Source: Ga0074130 sp035565355 | Lineage (GTDB): Bacteria; Pseudomonadota; Gammaproteobacteria; Burkholderiales; Rhodocyclaceae | Direction: 5' to 3' | DNA: 24,728 bases | Assembly (NCBI GenBank): GCA_035565355.1 | Contig: DATMSM010000097.1 | Coordinates: 1-24,728, forward strand | Part shown: piece by piece, positions 1-6,961 of the stretch | Layout of the letters: each line of letters begins with the position of its first letter | Position numbering within the stretch: position 1 is the first letter of the stretch | The notes under the pieces: model-generated | Told to the model about the DNA's origin: nothing | Databases searched by the model: none | Seen by the model: only the letters and a program-made list of their open reading frames with translations | Position numbers and translations under genes: made by a program

Positions 1-139
1 GCAAATGATCGAACTCGGCACCGCCGCCGCCAAGTCCGAGGGCTTCGCCAAGCAGGGCGACCAGGTCGTCATCATCGCCGGCCTCCCCTTCGGTCAGTCC
101 GGTACCACTAACCTCCTACATATCGCTAAGGTCGAGTGA
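1..139 (+). CDS. pyk: Pyruvate kinase, C-terminal fragment (copy 1, cut by window edge)
   Basis: Reading from base 2, this gives the last 45 residues of a protein ending at TGA 137-139. The end includes GLPFGQSGTTNLLHIAKVE. The AG-x-P-x-G-x-SGTTN-x-L pattern is the C-terminal beta strand and loop typical of bacterial pyruvate kinases, which convert PEP and ADP to pyruvate and ATP. The N-terminal catalytic barrel is outside the window. The same sequence occurs inverted at the far right end, so the genome seems to hold two pyk copies with identical 3' ends. A strong terminator follows at 159-191. In several proteobacteria pyk sits beside gcl-hyi-glxR and a glycerate kinase, as the exit of the glycerate pathway, which fits the rest of this window. 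The family call is fairly safe; the fragment is too short to separate PykA from PykF type. Confidence 0.8.
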   Translation, partial: QMIELGTAAAKSEGFAKQGDQVVIIAGLPFGQSGTTNLLHIAKVE

Positions 140-141
140 TC
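1..141 (+). repeat. Terminal inverted repeat, left copy (pyk 3' end)
   Basis: Bases 1-141 match the reverse complement of 24588-24728 at every position. The identity stops two bases after the pyk stop codon: base 142 is C, and its partner at 24587 does not match. The repeat reaches the window edge, so its true length is unknown. Confidence 0.97.
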
Positions 142-158
142 CTGCTGAGGCAGCAAGC

Positions 159-191
159 AAAAAGCCGCTGGTTTTACCCAGCGGCTTTTTT
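159..191 (+). terminator. Rho-independent terminator between pyk copy 1 and the quinone oxidoreductase gene
   Basis: A perfect 13-bp stem (AAAAAGCCGCTGG at 159-171 paired with CCAGCGGCTTTTT at 178-190) has a 6-base loop and is followed by T. The A and T tracts make it usable in both directions, which suits its place between converging genes. Its arm recurs in three other terminators of the window. Confidence 0.93.
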
Positions 192-244
192 GTGTCCTTG
201 CGTTGTTGCCAAGCCGCCGCAAGCGGGACTGGGCTAGCGCAAAA

Positions 245-1231
245 CTATTCCGGCTTTACCGCCAGCACGATCTTTCCGACGTGCTCTGCCGCCTCCATCA
301 TGCGGTGGGCATCGGCAACCTGTTCCAGGGGCAGGACTGCATGCGTGTGCGTGCGCAGCGTGCCGAGCGCAAATGCCGGCCAGAGCTGGTGCAGCAGTTC
401 GTCGCGGATAGCGGTTTTCTCTTCATTCGAGCGCGAGCGCAGCGTGGAACCGGCGATAGTGAGGCGGCGCGTCAGCACCGGCATCATATCGATCTCAACC
501 TTGGCGCCCTGATTGAAGGCGATCACCAGCAGGCGGCCGCCGCGACGCAACAGGTGCAGGCTCTTGTGCAGGCTGGCGCCGCCGATGATCTCCAGCACGA
601 TATCCAGGCCGCGCTTGCCGATCTCGGCCTTGACGGCCTCGCTGAAGTCCTGTTCCTTGGCATTAATGACCACGTCAGCGCCCATTTCGCGGCAGATCTG
701 CAACTTGGCTTCGCTCGTGTCCGTGGCGAACACGCGCGCACCGCAGTGCTTGGCGAGCTGGATCGCTGCGCAGCCGACACCGCCGGCGCCGCCGTGGATC
801 AGCACATGGTCGCCGCTGCGGATATGCCCCATCTCCACCAGATTGGCCCAGGCGGTGAACCAGACCTCGGGCAAGCCGGCCGCATCGGCCAGGCTCATGC
901 CGGGCGGAACCGGCAAAACATGGCTGGCCGGCACGGTGCAGAACTCCGCATAGCCGCTGCCCGGCACCAGGGCGCAGACCTGATCGCCTACCGACCATTC
1001 GCTGACGCCCTCGCCCAGGGCGGCGATTCGCCCCGAGACCTCCAGGCCGAGAATCGGCGAGGCGTCGGGCGGCGGCGGATAAAGCCCCTTGCGCTGGACG
1101 ATGTCCGGGCCGTTGACGCCGGCGTAGTGCACCTCGATGAGGACCTCGCCGGGCTTGGGGGTGGGCGCTTCGGACGTGACGATGCGCAGGCTCTCAGGGC
1201 TGCCGTCAGGGCCGTAATCTGCGTGCTTCAT
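245..1231 (-). CDS. NAD(P)H quinone oxidoreductase, zinc-independent MDR family (PIG3/TP53I3 type)
   Basis: A 328-residue medium-chain dehydrogenase/reductase. The N-terminal GroES-like domain includes GVNGPDIVQRKGLYPPPP (about residues 38-55) and a GLEVSG segment (62-67). The Rossmann domain has AGGVG at 149-153 in the context HGGAGGVGCAAIQLA. The structural and catalytic zinc ligands of alcohol dehydrogenases are absent, as expected for quinone oxidoreductases and enoyl reductases of this family. The length is normal for PIG3-type enzymes, which reduce quinones with NADPH. The gene converges on pyk copy 1 and diverges from the panE-like gene across a 257-bp region, so the two may share regulation. 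No substrate can be read from the sequence. The start ATG (complement of 1229-1231) is supported by the family's usual N-terminus; the upstream GGAAG is a weak ribosome binding site. Confidence 0.88.
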   Translation of the reverse strand: MKHADYGPDGSPESLRIVTSEAPTPKPGEVLIEVHYAGVNGPDIVQRKGLYPPPPDASPILGLEVSGRIAALGEGVSEWSVGDQVCALVPGSGYAEFCTVPASHVLPVPPGMSLADAAGLPEVWFTAWANLVEMGHIRSGDHVLIHGGAGGVGCAAIQLAKHCGARVFATDTSEAKLQICREMGADVVINAKEQDFSEAVKAEIGKRGLDIVLEIIGGASLHKSLHLLRRGGRLLVIAFNQGAKVEIDMMPVLTRRLTIAGSTLRSRSNEEKTAIRDELLHQLWPAFALGTLRTHTHAVLPLEQVADAHRMMEAAEHVGKIVLAVKPE

Positions 1232-1268
1232 CGTATTCGCGCTTCCATTGTTGCAAGGGGCATCATTC

Positions 1269-1314
1269 TAAGCGCTAAGCGCCCCTGTGTCTGACTGCCA
1301 ACCCTTAAGCGCTT
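1269..1314. promoter_or_regulatory. Cluster of three TAAGCGC repeats in a divergent promoter region
   Basis: TAAGCGC occurs at 1269-1275, 1276-1282 (directly adjacent) and 1306-1312. The last copy is part of the palindrome AAGCGCTT (1307-1314). The cluster lies between the divergently transcribed quinone oxidoreductase and panE-like genes, which suits an operator for a shared regulator. No regulator is known; this rests on the repeat pattern alone. Confidence 0.35.
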
Positions 1315-1355
1315 GTCCTTGCAGGCTTTAGCCCGGAAAGACCCTGCTGCCGGGC

Positions 1356-1384
1356 TGGGCAAGGAGGGGGTTCTGTGGTATAAA
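1356..1384 (+). promoter_or_regulatory. Candidate sigma70 promoter for the panE-like gene
   Basis: TATAAA at 1379-1384 is a good -10 element. At the 17-bp spacing the -35 position holds TGGGCA (1356-1361), a 4/6 match to TTGACA. A stem-loop (AGCCCGG with CCGGGCT, about 1330-1356) abuts the -35. The predicted 5' leader is about 95 bases, and the AAGGAG at about 1479-1484 is the ribosome binding site of the next gene. Confidence 0.4.
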
Positions 1385-1488
1385 AGTGGGCCAAATATTT
1401 CAACCCTTTTTCCAATCCCGTTGCCGTTTTCGGGCGCAGACAGCACTGTTCGTGTCCGGCGCGGCTGCTTAACTTTTAAGGAGTTCCC

Positions 1489-2496
1489 ATGAAGGTATGT
1501 ATCTATGGCGCCGGTGCTATCGGCGGCTATATGGGCGTGCAACTGGCTCTTGCCGGCGCTGACGTCAGCCTGATCGCACGCGGTCCGCACCTTGAAGCCA
1601 TGAAGAAGAATGGCGTCAAGCTGCGCATCAAGAATGCCGAAGGCGTTGAAGAAGAGCGCGTCGCCAATATCCGCGCCACCAATGATCCGAAGGAAGTCGG
1701 CGTCCAGGACGTCGTCATCATCGCCCTCAAGGGCAATGCCATCCCCAACATCATCGACGCCATGAAGCCGCTGCTCGGCCCGGACACGATGATCATCCCG
1801 GCGATCAACGGCATCCCCTACTGGTACTTCTACAAGCACGGCGGCAAGCTGGAAAACAGCATCCTCGAAACCATCGATCCGGAAGGTCGTCAGTGGAAGG
1901 AACTGGGCCCCGAGCGCGCCATCGGCTGTATCGTCTATCCGGCCGCTGAAGTGGTCGAACCGGGCGTGATCCAGCACATCTACGGCAACAAGTTCCCGCT
2001 GGGCGAGCCGTCTGATGAAGATACCCCGCGCCTGAAGGCCCTCAAGGAACTCTTCGTCAAGGCCGACCTCGACCCGTCGCTGCGCGAAGGCGTCGCCATT
2101 CGCGACGAACTGTGGCTGAAGCTGTGGGGCAACCTGTGCTTCAACCCGATCAGCGCACTGACCCACGCCACCCTCGACATCATCGGCACCAATCCCGGCA
2201 CCCGTGCCGTGTCCAAGGCCATGATGCTGGAAGGCCAAGCCATCGGCGAAAAGCTGGGCGTCAAGTTCCACGTCGACGTCGAACGCCGCATCAACGGTGC
2301 CGTCAAGGTTGGCGCCCACAAGACCTCCATGCTGCAGGATCTGGAGCGCGGCCGTCCGATGGAAATCGACCCGCTGCTGACCGTGGTTCAGGAAATGGGC
2401 CGCTTGGCCGAAGTCCCGACCCCGACCATCGATGTCGTGCTGCCGCTGATCCAGCTGCGCCAGTACATGGCTGATCATCCTGCCAAGGATCACTAA
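1489..2496 (+). CDS. panE2: PanE/ApbA (ketopantoate reductase) family reductase, candidate oxalyl-CoA reductase
   Basis: A 335-residue NAD(P)-dependent reductase. The N-terminal Rossmann motif is GAGAIG (residues 7-12). The C-terminal helical domain keeps the ketopantoate-reductase pattern: K211 in LWLKLWGN, N215, and KTSMLQDLERGRPMEID (278-294) with K278, S280, D284 and E292. It has long inserts compared with biosynthetic PanE (for example the NGIPYWYF region near 107-114). A strong AAGGAG precedes the ATG, and a terminator follows the stop, so it is probably monocistronic. In Methylobacterium extorquens a paralog of this family, PanE2, reduces oxalyl-CoA to glyoxylate. Its presence in the same window as frc, gcl, hyi, glxR and formate dehydrogenase makes that role the best inference. 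The fallback is a plain 2-dehydropantoate 2-reductase or another 2-oxoacid reductase. Family membership is secure; the oxalyl-CoA role is not proven. Confidence 0.8.
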   Translation: MKVCIYGAGAIGGYMGVQLALAGADVSLIARGPHLEAMKKNGVKLRIKNAEGVEEERVANIRATNDPKEVGVQDVVIIALKGNAIPNIIDAMKPLLGPDTMIIPAINGIPYWYFYKHGGKLENSILETIDPEGRQWKELGPERAIGCIVYPAAEVVEPGVIQHIYGNKFPLGEPSDEDTPRLKALKELFVKADLDPSLREGVAIRDELWLKLWGNLCFNPISALTHATLDIIGTNPGTRAVSKAMMLEGQAIGEKLGVKFHVDVERRINGAVKVGAHKTSMLQDLERGRPMEIDPLLTVVQEMGRLAEVPTPTIDVVLPLIQLRQYMADHPAKDH

Positions 2497-2520
2497 GCCG
2501 AGGCTTCGGTAGCGCCAAAT

Positions 2521-2552
2521 AAAAAGCCGCTGGTCCGCCAGCGGCTTTTTTT
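2521..2552 (+). terminator. Rho-independent terminator after the panE-like gene
   Basis: AAAAAGCCGCTGG (2521-2533) pairs with CCAGCGGCTTTTT (2538-2550) around a TCCG loop, followed by more T. The stem arm is identical to that of the terminator at 159-191. Confidence 0.95.
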
Positions 2553-2680
2553 ATGTGGCGCCGGCACCGACTCGCGCCAGAGCCCCGGCTCCGGTACGCC
2601 TGCCACGGCGATAGTCATGGCGTAATCCCAACTCCCGTTACCGCCGCTTCATCGATCCGGGCGTTGCTCATGCCCAAGAG

Positions 2681-2699
2681 GTGTCGAAAAACCTTACAC
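2681..2699. promoter_or_regulatory. Candidate enhancer dyad (GTGT-N11-ACAC) upstream of the sigma54-type promoter
   Basis: GTGT at 2681-2684 and ACAC at 2696-2699 form an interrupted dyad. It is centred about 100 bp upstream of the transcription start predicted from the -24/-12 promoter at 2761-2777, a usual distance for a sigma54 activator site. A second dyad, TTAAGCCC with GGGCTTTAA (2729-2756), lies closer. Both are inferred from symmetry only. The rest of 2553-2814 contains no gene that I can support. Confidence 0.35.
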
Positions 2700-2760
2700 G
2701 GCGCGGCGCGCTATACCGAGCTGTGTGCTTAAGCCCTTGAGCAAAATGGGCTTTAAATTA

Positions 2761-2777
2761 CTGGCCTGTGGTTTGCT
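2761..2777 (+). promoter_or_regulatory. Candidate sigma54 (-24/-12) promoter of the PEP-CTERM gene
   Basis: The sequence CTGGCCTGTGGTTTGCT has the invariant GG (2763-2764) and GC (2775-2776) separated by exactly 10 bases, with good flanks (CTGGC, TTTGCT) against the consensus YTGGCACG-N4-TTGCW. It ends 38 bases before the start codon. PEP-CTERM genes in some betaproteobacteria are known to depend on RpoN with the PrsK/PrsR two-component system, so the position is biologically sensible. Confidence 0.65.
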
Positions 2778-2814
2778 TTATCCCTTTCAGTTTATTCAGA
2801 TAGAGCGTCCCCTC

Positions 2815-3423
2815 ATGCAGATCAAATCCCTCCTTGTTGCCGCCGCACTTGCCCTGTCCGCGGGTGTCGCCGCCGCTTCGAGCATCACTTACGACGTTCG
2901 CGATATCAGCACTCCGAGCTTTGCCGACTACCAGGCCGGCTGGAATGCCCAGTCGTCGGCCATCGCCTCGAGCACCCCCGCCGCCTTTACCAATCTGTTG
3001 GGCCTCAACAACGGCTACAACCACCTGTCGGTGAGCTTTGATATCGGCTCGGTCGTTGCCGGCAACTCGCTGCAGTTCCAGTTCGCGCCCGATGCGGGCT
3101 ATGGCGGCGCCCTGTATATCGATGGCGTGCTGTCCTCCTTCGCACCCACCGATCTGTGGTGGGGCTACAGCTGGAGCAACAGCGCAGAGCTGCTGAACGC
3201 CAGCTTTGCCAACATCGCCCAGGGCAGCTATACCATCGACCTGTACTGGGCCGAGGGCTGCTGTAACGGCGGCCAAAGCGCCCGTTTCTCCGTCGGTGGT
3301 GGCGATTGGCAGGAACTCAGCGTTGCCAATCTGGATGCGCTGGCCGTTCCGGAACCGGCCTCGCTGGCCCTGCTGGGCCTCGCCCTCAGCGGCCTGGCAC
3401 TGAGCCGCCGCAAGCAGCGCTGA
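2815..3423 (+). CDS. PEP-CTERM domain secreted/surface protein
   Basis: A 202-residue exported protein. The signal peptide is MQIKSLLVAAALALSAGVAA, with a cleavage site near residues 20-22. The C-terminus is a textbook PEP-CTERM sorting signal: VPEP at 178-181, a hydrophobic stretch (LALLGLALSGLAL) and a basic tail (SRRKQR). Exosortase would cleave at this signal, so the genome should contain an exosortase (EpsH/XrtA family) outside the window. The mature domain is rich in aromatic and glycine residues, contains an adjacent Cys pair (GCCNGG), and looks like a beta-sandwich. I do not recognise a specific function. The ATG at 2815 was chosen over an in-frame start at 2725 because it begins the signal peptide and lies downstream of the -24/-12 promoter. 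Such proteins are usually tied to exopolysaccharide and floc or biofilm formation. Confidence 0.88.
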   Translation: MQIKSLLVAAALALSAGVAAASSITYDVRDISTPSFADYQAGWNAQSSAIASSTPAAFTNLLGLNNGYNHLSVSFDIGSVVAGNSLQFQFAPDAGYGGALYIDGVLSSFAPTDLWWGYSWSNSAELLNASFANIAQGSYTIDLYWAEGCCNGGQSARFSVGGGDWQELSVANLDALAVPEPASLALLGLALSGLALSRRKQR

Positions 3424-3449
3424 GTCCGGGCTTTACATTTGCAGTACTC

Positions 3450-3474
3450 AAGGCGGCTTCGGTCGCCTTTTTTT
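3450..3474 (+). terminator. Rho-independent terminator after the PEP-CTERM gene
   Basis: AAGGCG (3450-3455) pairs with CGCCTT (3464-3469) around a CTTCGG-containing loop, followed by a T7 run. It lies between converging genes. Confidence 0.85.
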
Positions 3475-3548
3475 ATTGCAGCCCAGAGTCCGCGCCAGCG
3501 CGCAGGCCGGGTCAATCGGCGGGCCGTACCTGCAACGGCTGTGCTGGC

Positions 3549-5264
3549 TCAGGCGCCAGATATCACGCGATTGCGGCCGGCGCTCTTGGCCGCGTAGAGA
3601 TACTGATCCGCTCGGGTAATGGCCTGATCGATCGTGGCATAGCCGACCGTCCAGCCGACTACGCCAAAGCTCGCCGTCACATGCAGGAGGCCGCCCTGGG
3701 GCAGGACGATGGCCAGCTTCTGGATGGACTGGCGCAAGGTCTCCATCTTGGCGATGCCCTGTTCCAGATCGCAGTAAGGCATCCACAGCAGGAACTCTTC
3801 GCCACCAAAACGGGCGGCCACATCGCCTCGACGCAAGGTCGCTTGGCAAAGTGCCGCAATCTCGACCAGCACCGCATCACCCACCGCATGGCCGTGCTGG
3901 TCGTTCACCTTCTTGAAGTGGTCAACGTCGAAAATCGCCAGCGTCAGGGCAAAGTTGTGGCGTTGCCAATTCGACAGGTCATGCTCGGCCAGCGCATAGA
4001 AGCCGCGCCGATTGGACAGGCCCGTCAGGTAGTCGGTGTTCGACTGCGCACGCAATTGCTCGATCAGCTGCGTGCGCTCCTTTTCCAGCGCCAGGCGGGC
4101 ACGGCTGTTATCGCGCAGTACGCCGATGGCGTCGAACAGTTCCTTGACCTCATCCTCGAACGGTGAGCCGGGTATCGACTGACCCAGCCGACCCTGCGCA
4201 ATCGCAACGATCAGTTCGGTGCCCTGGGTCAGCGGCATGATCACGCGCGCATGCAACAGCCACAAGGTGCAGCCGAGAACGGTAAGCATCAGCAGGCCGA
4301 CACCGACCATGCGCACCGCTTCATCCTTGCGCTGATCCAGTGCGGACTGGGAGTCCGCCCATGCCTGCTGGATCAGCTCATCACGCAGCTTCAGAATGGA
4401 GTCCATCTCCGGCACATAGGCAGCAGCAAAACCTGCCGCATCGAGCGGATAGGGGCGGCGGTTCAGGCTGGCGGCCTCGATGCTGCGTGTGAAGGGAAGC
4501 GCCGTCGCGAAGTAACGCTGCAACATGGTGTCGCGCGCCTCGCGTATCGAGGGCTGGTCGGACAGCCCGCTGATCCGCCATAACAGCACCTCGCGCAGTT
4601 GCTCGATGCGGCCCCGCAACTGCTGGATATCGTCATGTTCCTGAGCGCGGATCGGTTGCCGCGTCGTCAGCGCCACCGTGAACTGCGAGCCCAGCTTGCC
4701 TGCATTCTCGCGCAGCCGCGCCGCGATAACAGCCCCCTGAACGGCGTCGGCATAGGCGGCGGTGGCACCGCGCGCCTCGTTCGACATGAGTAGGATGCCC
4801 GGCTCCAGCGTGCCGATCACCGCAAACATTTTCTGGATTGCTGCACGAATCTGATCCGCATCACGGCTGCCCAAGGCGGCGTCAATCGCCGCGCGCCCTG
4901 CCTGCAGGCGGACCAGCGCCTCCACATAGGCCGCATGCGTGCGGCTTTCGCGGCCTTCCAGGCCTACCACCCTGTCGCGCAATGCGGAAAAGGCCGCATC
5001 GGTCCTGGCACGCGCGGCCTGAAGGTTTTCCTTGCGCAGCGGATACTCAGATGGCATGGAACCCAGCAAGGCATTCGCGGGGCCGCGCTCACGGGAAGCC
5101 ATCTCCACCGCCACCAGCATGTCCTGCAGCAGCAACACGGCTTCCATACCCTGGCCGGCCTTGCGCACATCCTTCCATGCCTGCACCAGGCGGTCGGCCA
5201 TCATGGTGAGCATTGCGAGCGCAAGCAGGATGCTGAGGACGAGGAAGGTCCGTTTTAGTTTCAT
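3549..5264 (-). CDS. Membrane-bound diguanylate cyclase (GGDEF) with periplasmic sensor region
   Basis: A 571-residue sensor cyclase, counted from the ATG at 5264. TM helix 1 (about residues 5-23) starts directly after MKLK. A mainly helical periplasmic region of about 290 residues follows, containing ASRERGPANALLG, then TM helix 2 (about 317-340), a HAMP-like linker and a GGDEF domain. The active-site signature is GGEEF at 487-491, a common active variant. An RxxD product-inhibition site (RRGD, 478-481) lies five residues upstream, and DVDHFKKVND, the metal-binding segment, is intact. It should therefore make c-di-GMP and be feedback inhibited. The sensed ligand is unknown; the ERG motif vaguely recalls nitrate-sensor (NIT-like) helical bundles. 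An alternative start at 5312 adds 16 residues before the TM helix and was not preferred. Neither start has a clear ribosome binding site. Confidence 0.9.
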   Translation of the reverse strand: MKLKRTFLVLSILLALAMLTMMADRLVQAWKDVRKAGQGMEAVLLLQDMLVAVEMASRERGPANALLGSMPSEYPLRKENLQAARARTDAAFSALRDRVVGLEGRESRTHAAYVEALVRLQAGRAAIDAALGSRDADQIRAAIQKMFAVIGTLEPGILLMSNEARGATAAYADAVQGAVIAARLRENAGKLGSQFTVALTTRQPIRAQEHDDIQQLRGRIEQLREVLLWRISGLSDQPSIREARDTMLQRYFATALPFTRSIEAASLNRRPYPLDAAGFAAAYVPEMDSILKLRDELIQQAWADSQSALDQRKDEAVRMVGVGLLMLTVLGCTLWLLHARVIMPLTQGTELIVAIAQGRLGQSIPGSPFEDEVKELFDAIGVLRDNSRARLALEKERTQLIEQLRAQSNTDYLTGLSNRRGFYALAEHDLSNWQRHNFALTLAIFDVDHFKKVNDQHGHAVGDAVLVEIAALCQATLRRGDVAARFGGEEFLLWMPYCDLEQGIAKMETLRQSIQKLAIVLPQGGLLHVTASFGVVGWTVGYATIDQAITRADQYLYAAKSAGRNRVISGA

Positions 5265-5335
5265 GGAAGCGGGAGAAAGGCGACCCTCGAAATTACCACA
5301 CCAGGCCGGCATCCGGTTCCGTGCGGAGGTGCGTA

Positions 5336-5362
5336 TGTCACAAACGCGGCCGCCGTTTCGTC
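5336..5362 (+). promoter_or_regulatory. ECF41-type autoregulatory promoter
   Basis: TGTCACA (5336-5342), a 16-base spacer (5343-5358), then CGTC (5359-5362). This is exactly the published ECF41 promoter pattern TGTCACA-N16-CGTC. It lies upstream of the ECF41 sigma factor gene, with a predicted leader of about 30 bases. It also shows that an in-frame ATG at 5335, despite a good GGAGG in front, lies ahead of the transcript and is not the main start. Confidence 0.85.
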
Positions 5363-5400
5363 ATGACGGTAATATCTCCGTCAACCAGCCAAAGCCTGCC

Positions 5401-6348
5401 ATGACATCACTCTCCGCCGTCCAGACCGAACGCGCCCGCCGCTACGATGCCGAACATGCGCGTCGCCTACGGGCCTTGGCCTACCGCATGCTTGGTTCGC
5501 GCGCCGAAGCCGAGGACATCGTGCAGGAAACATGGCTGCGCTGGGCCGAAGTCGACGAAAGCCAGATCGCGAATGTTGCCGCCTACCTGGGCCGGCTGTG
5601 CACCAATCTCTGTCTCGACAAGCTGGGCTCGGCGGCAACTCGGCGCGAACAGTATGTGGGCGTGTGGCTGCCCGATCCGCTGCTGGAGGACGAAATCCTG
5701 TTCGGCTGGGCGCCCAGCCCGGAGCGCCAGGCCGAATACGCCGAGGATGTGTCGGTCGCCTTCATGCTGGCGCTGGAACGCCTATCGCCACTGGAGCGCG
5801 CCGCCTTTCTGCTGCACGACGTCTTCGATCTCGAATACACCGAAATCGCCGGACACCTCGACCGCAGCGACGCCAGTTGCCGCCAACTGGTCAGCCGAGC
5901 ACGCCGCAACGTCAAGGCCGACTATGCACGCCGCGAAGTCGCCGAGGAGGAGCGACAGCGCCTGGTCGCCGCCTTCACGGAGGCCATCCGCACGCATGAC
6001 ATCCAGGCACTGGCACAAGTGCTGGCCGAAGATGCGGTCCTGCTGACCGACGGTGGCGGCAAGGTGCATGCGGTTTCCCGCCCCCTGCTGGGCAGCCTGC
6101 CGATTGCCAAGGCAGTGGTCGGCTTTGCAAAGCTCGAGGTCAGCAAAGGCTGGCGTCTGGTGCCGGCCGTGGTGAACGGCCTGCCGGGCTACCTGGTCTT
6201 CGACGACGACAAGGGCGGAGCACTGGTGCAGACGGTGGCGCTGGCACCGGCCGATACACCGGGCCATGTCGGCGGCGTCTATATCCAGCGCAATCCGGAC
6301 AAGCTCACCGGCATTGCACGCCTGCTCGGCATCGACATCGCCCACTGA
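5401..6348 (+). CDS. ECF41-family RNA polymerase sigma factor with C-terminal SnoaL-like regulatory domain
   Basis: A 315-residue ECF sigma factor. Region sigma2 spans about residues 16-80 (RALAYRMLGSRAEAEDIVQE). Region sigma4 is about 118-175 (LERLSPLERAAFLLHDVFD, then the helix-turn-helix EIAGHLDRSDASCRQLVSRA). The C-terminal extension of about 130 residues has the SnoaL/NTF2-like fold. All three ECF41 hallmarks are visible: WLPDP in the linker (89-93), DGGGK (217-221) and NPDK near the end (298-301). In this family the extension replaces a separate anti-sigma factor and tunes activity. The usual target is an adjacent carboxymuconolactone-decarboxylase, oxidoreductase or epimerase gene; here that is the CMD gene at 6447. 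Start 5401 is chosen because the family promoter sits at 5336-5362. Its ribosome binding site is weak. Confidence 0.93.
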   Translation: MTSLSAVQTERARRYDAEHARRLRALAYRMLGSRAEAEDIVQETWLRWAEVDESQIANVAAYLGRLCTNLCLDKLGSAATRREQYVGVWLPDPLLEDEILFGWAPSPERQAEYAEDVSVAFMLALERLSPLERAAFLLHDVFDLEYTEIAGHLDRSDASCRQLVSRARRNVKADYARREVAEEERQRLVAAFTEAIRTHDIQALAQVLAEDAVLLTDGGGKVHAVSRPLLGSLPIAKAVVGFAKLEVSKGWRLVPAVVNGLPGYLVFDDDKGGALVQTVALAPADTPGHVGGVYIQRNPDKLTGIARLLGIDIAH

Positions 6349-6364
6349 AAAATATCGCGGCCCC

Positions 6365-6391
6365 TGTCACACGGGCAGCCGCTGCGTCGTC
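6365..6391 (+). promoter_or_regulatory. ECF41-type target promoter of the CMD/AhpD-like gene
   Basis: TGTCACA (6365-6371), a 16-base spacer (6372-6387), then CGTC (6388-6391). It is the same motif and spacing as the promoter of the sigma factor gene, although the spacer sequences differ. It begins 16 bases after the sigma factor stop codon and gives a leader of about 50 bases. An overlapping CGTC at 6385-6388 has a 13-base spacing and is less suitable. Confidence 0.85.
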
Positions 6392-6446
6392 TTGTCTGTG
6401 TCCTCGCACTTTTCGCGAGTCTCTACACCCAGACAAGGAATCCGCC

Positions 6447-6947
6447 ATGAACGCACCACAGCAAGCCCACGGCCCGCGCCTCGACTACATGAGCCTCTCC
6501 GCCGATCTGTTCAAGAAGTATCTGGCCTTCAGCATGGCCAACAAGATGGATCAGCAGCTTGCCCATCTGGTCGATATTCGCGCCTCGCAACTCAACGGCT
6601 GCGCCTTCTGCGTGGACATGCACATCAAGGAAGCCCGCATGCACGGCGAGCGTGAACTACGCCTGCATCACCTCGCCATCTGGCGCGAATCGAATCTATT
6701 CACCGCGCAGGAACGCGCTGCCTTTGAATGGACCGAAGCGCTCACCCAGAGCGGCGACCACGGCCAACTGCACGTCAGTGACGCACTCTACGAGTCCATG
6801 CTCGACCACTTCAGCGAGACCGAGCTCTCCGATCTCACCTTCCGCGTCGCCGCCATCAACGGCTGGAACCGCATGAGCATTGCCTTCCGCAACCCGCCCG
6901 GCTCGAAGGACAAGATGTTCGGGCTGGACAAGGCCGGCCTGAGCTAA
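6447..6947 (+). CDS. Carboxymuconolactone decarboxylase (AhpD-like) family protein
   Basis: A 166-residue all-helical CMD/AhpD-family protein. The redox motif C52-x-x-C55-x-x-x-H59 (GCAFCVDMHIKEAR) matches the catalytic core of AhpD-like alkylhydroperoxidases. The following LAIWRESNLFTAQERAAFEWTEALT (about 75-99) and the WNRMSIAFRNPPG tail are typical of the YnjA/AhpD-like group linked to ECF41. It probably acts as a thiol peroxidase or in handling reactive electrophiles; the true substrate is unknown. AAGGAA precedes the ATG at 6447. The gene has its own ECF41-type promoter and converges on the sulP gene with only 14 bases between the stops and no clear terminator. Confidence 0.92.
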   Translation: MNAPQQAHGPRLDYMSLSADLFKKYLAFSMANKMDQQLAHLVDIRASQLNGCAFCVDMHIKEARMHGERELRLHHLAIWRESNLFTAQERAAFEWTEALTQSGDHGQLHVSDALYESMLDHFSETELSDLTFRVAAINGWNRMSIAFRNPPGSKDKMFGLDKAGLS

Positions 6948-6961
6948 GGCGGACAAGAGGC

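Noticed and set aside
2725..2814. Longer N-terminus for the PEP-CTERM protein (start 2725)
   Set aside because: It would place 30 residues ahead of a clear signal peptide and overlap the -24/-12 promoter.
5335..5400. Upstream in-frame ATG at 5335 with a well-placed GGAGG for the ECF41 gene
   Set aside because: The exact ECF41 promoter occupies 5336-5362, so this ATG would lie upstream of the transcription start. The protein family also begins near the ATG at 5401.
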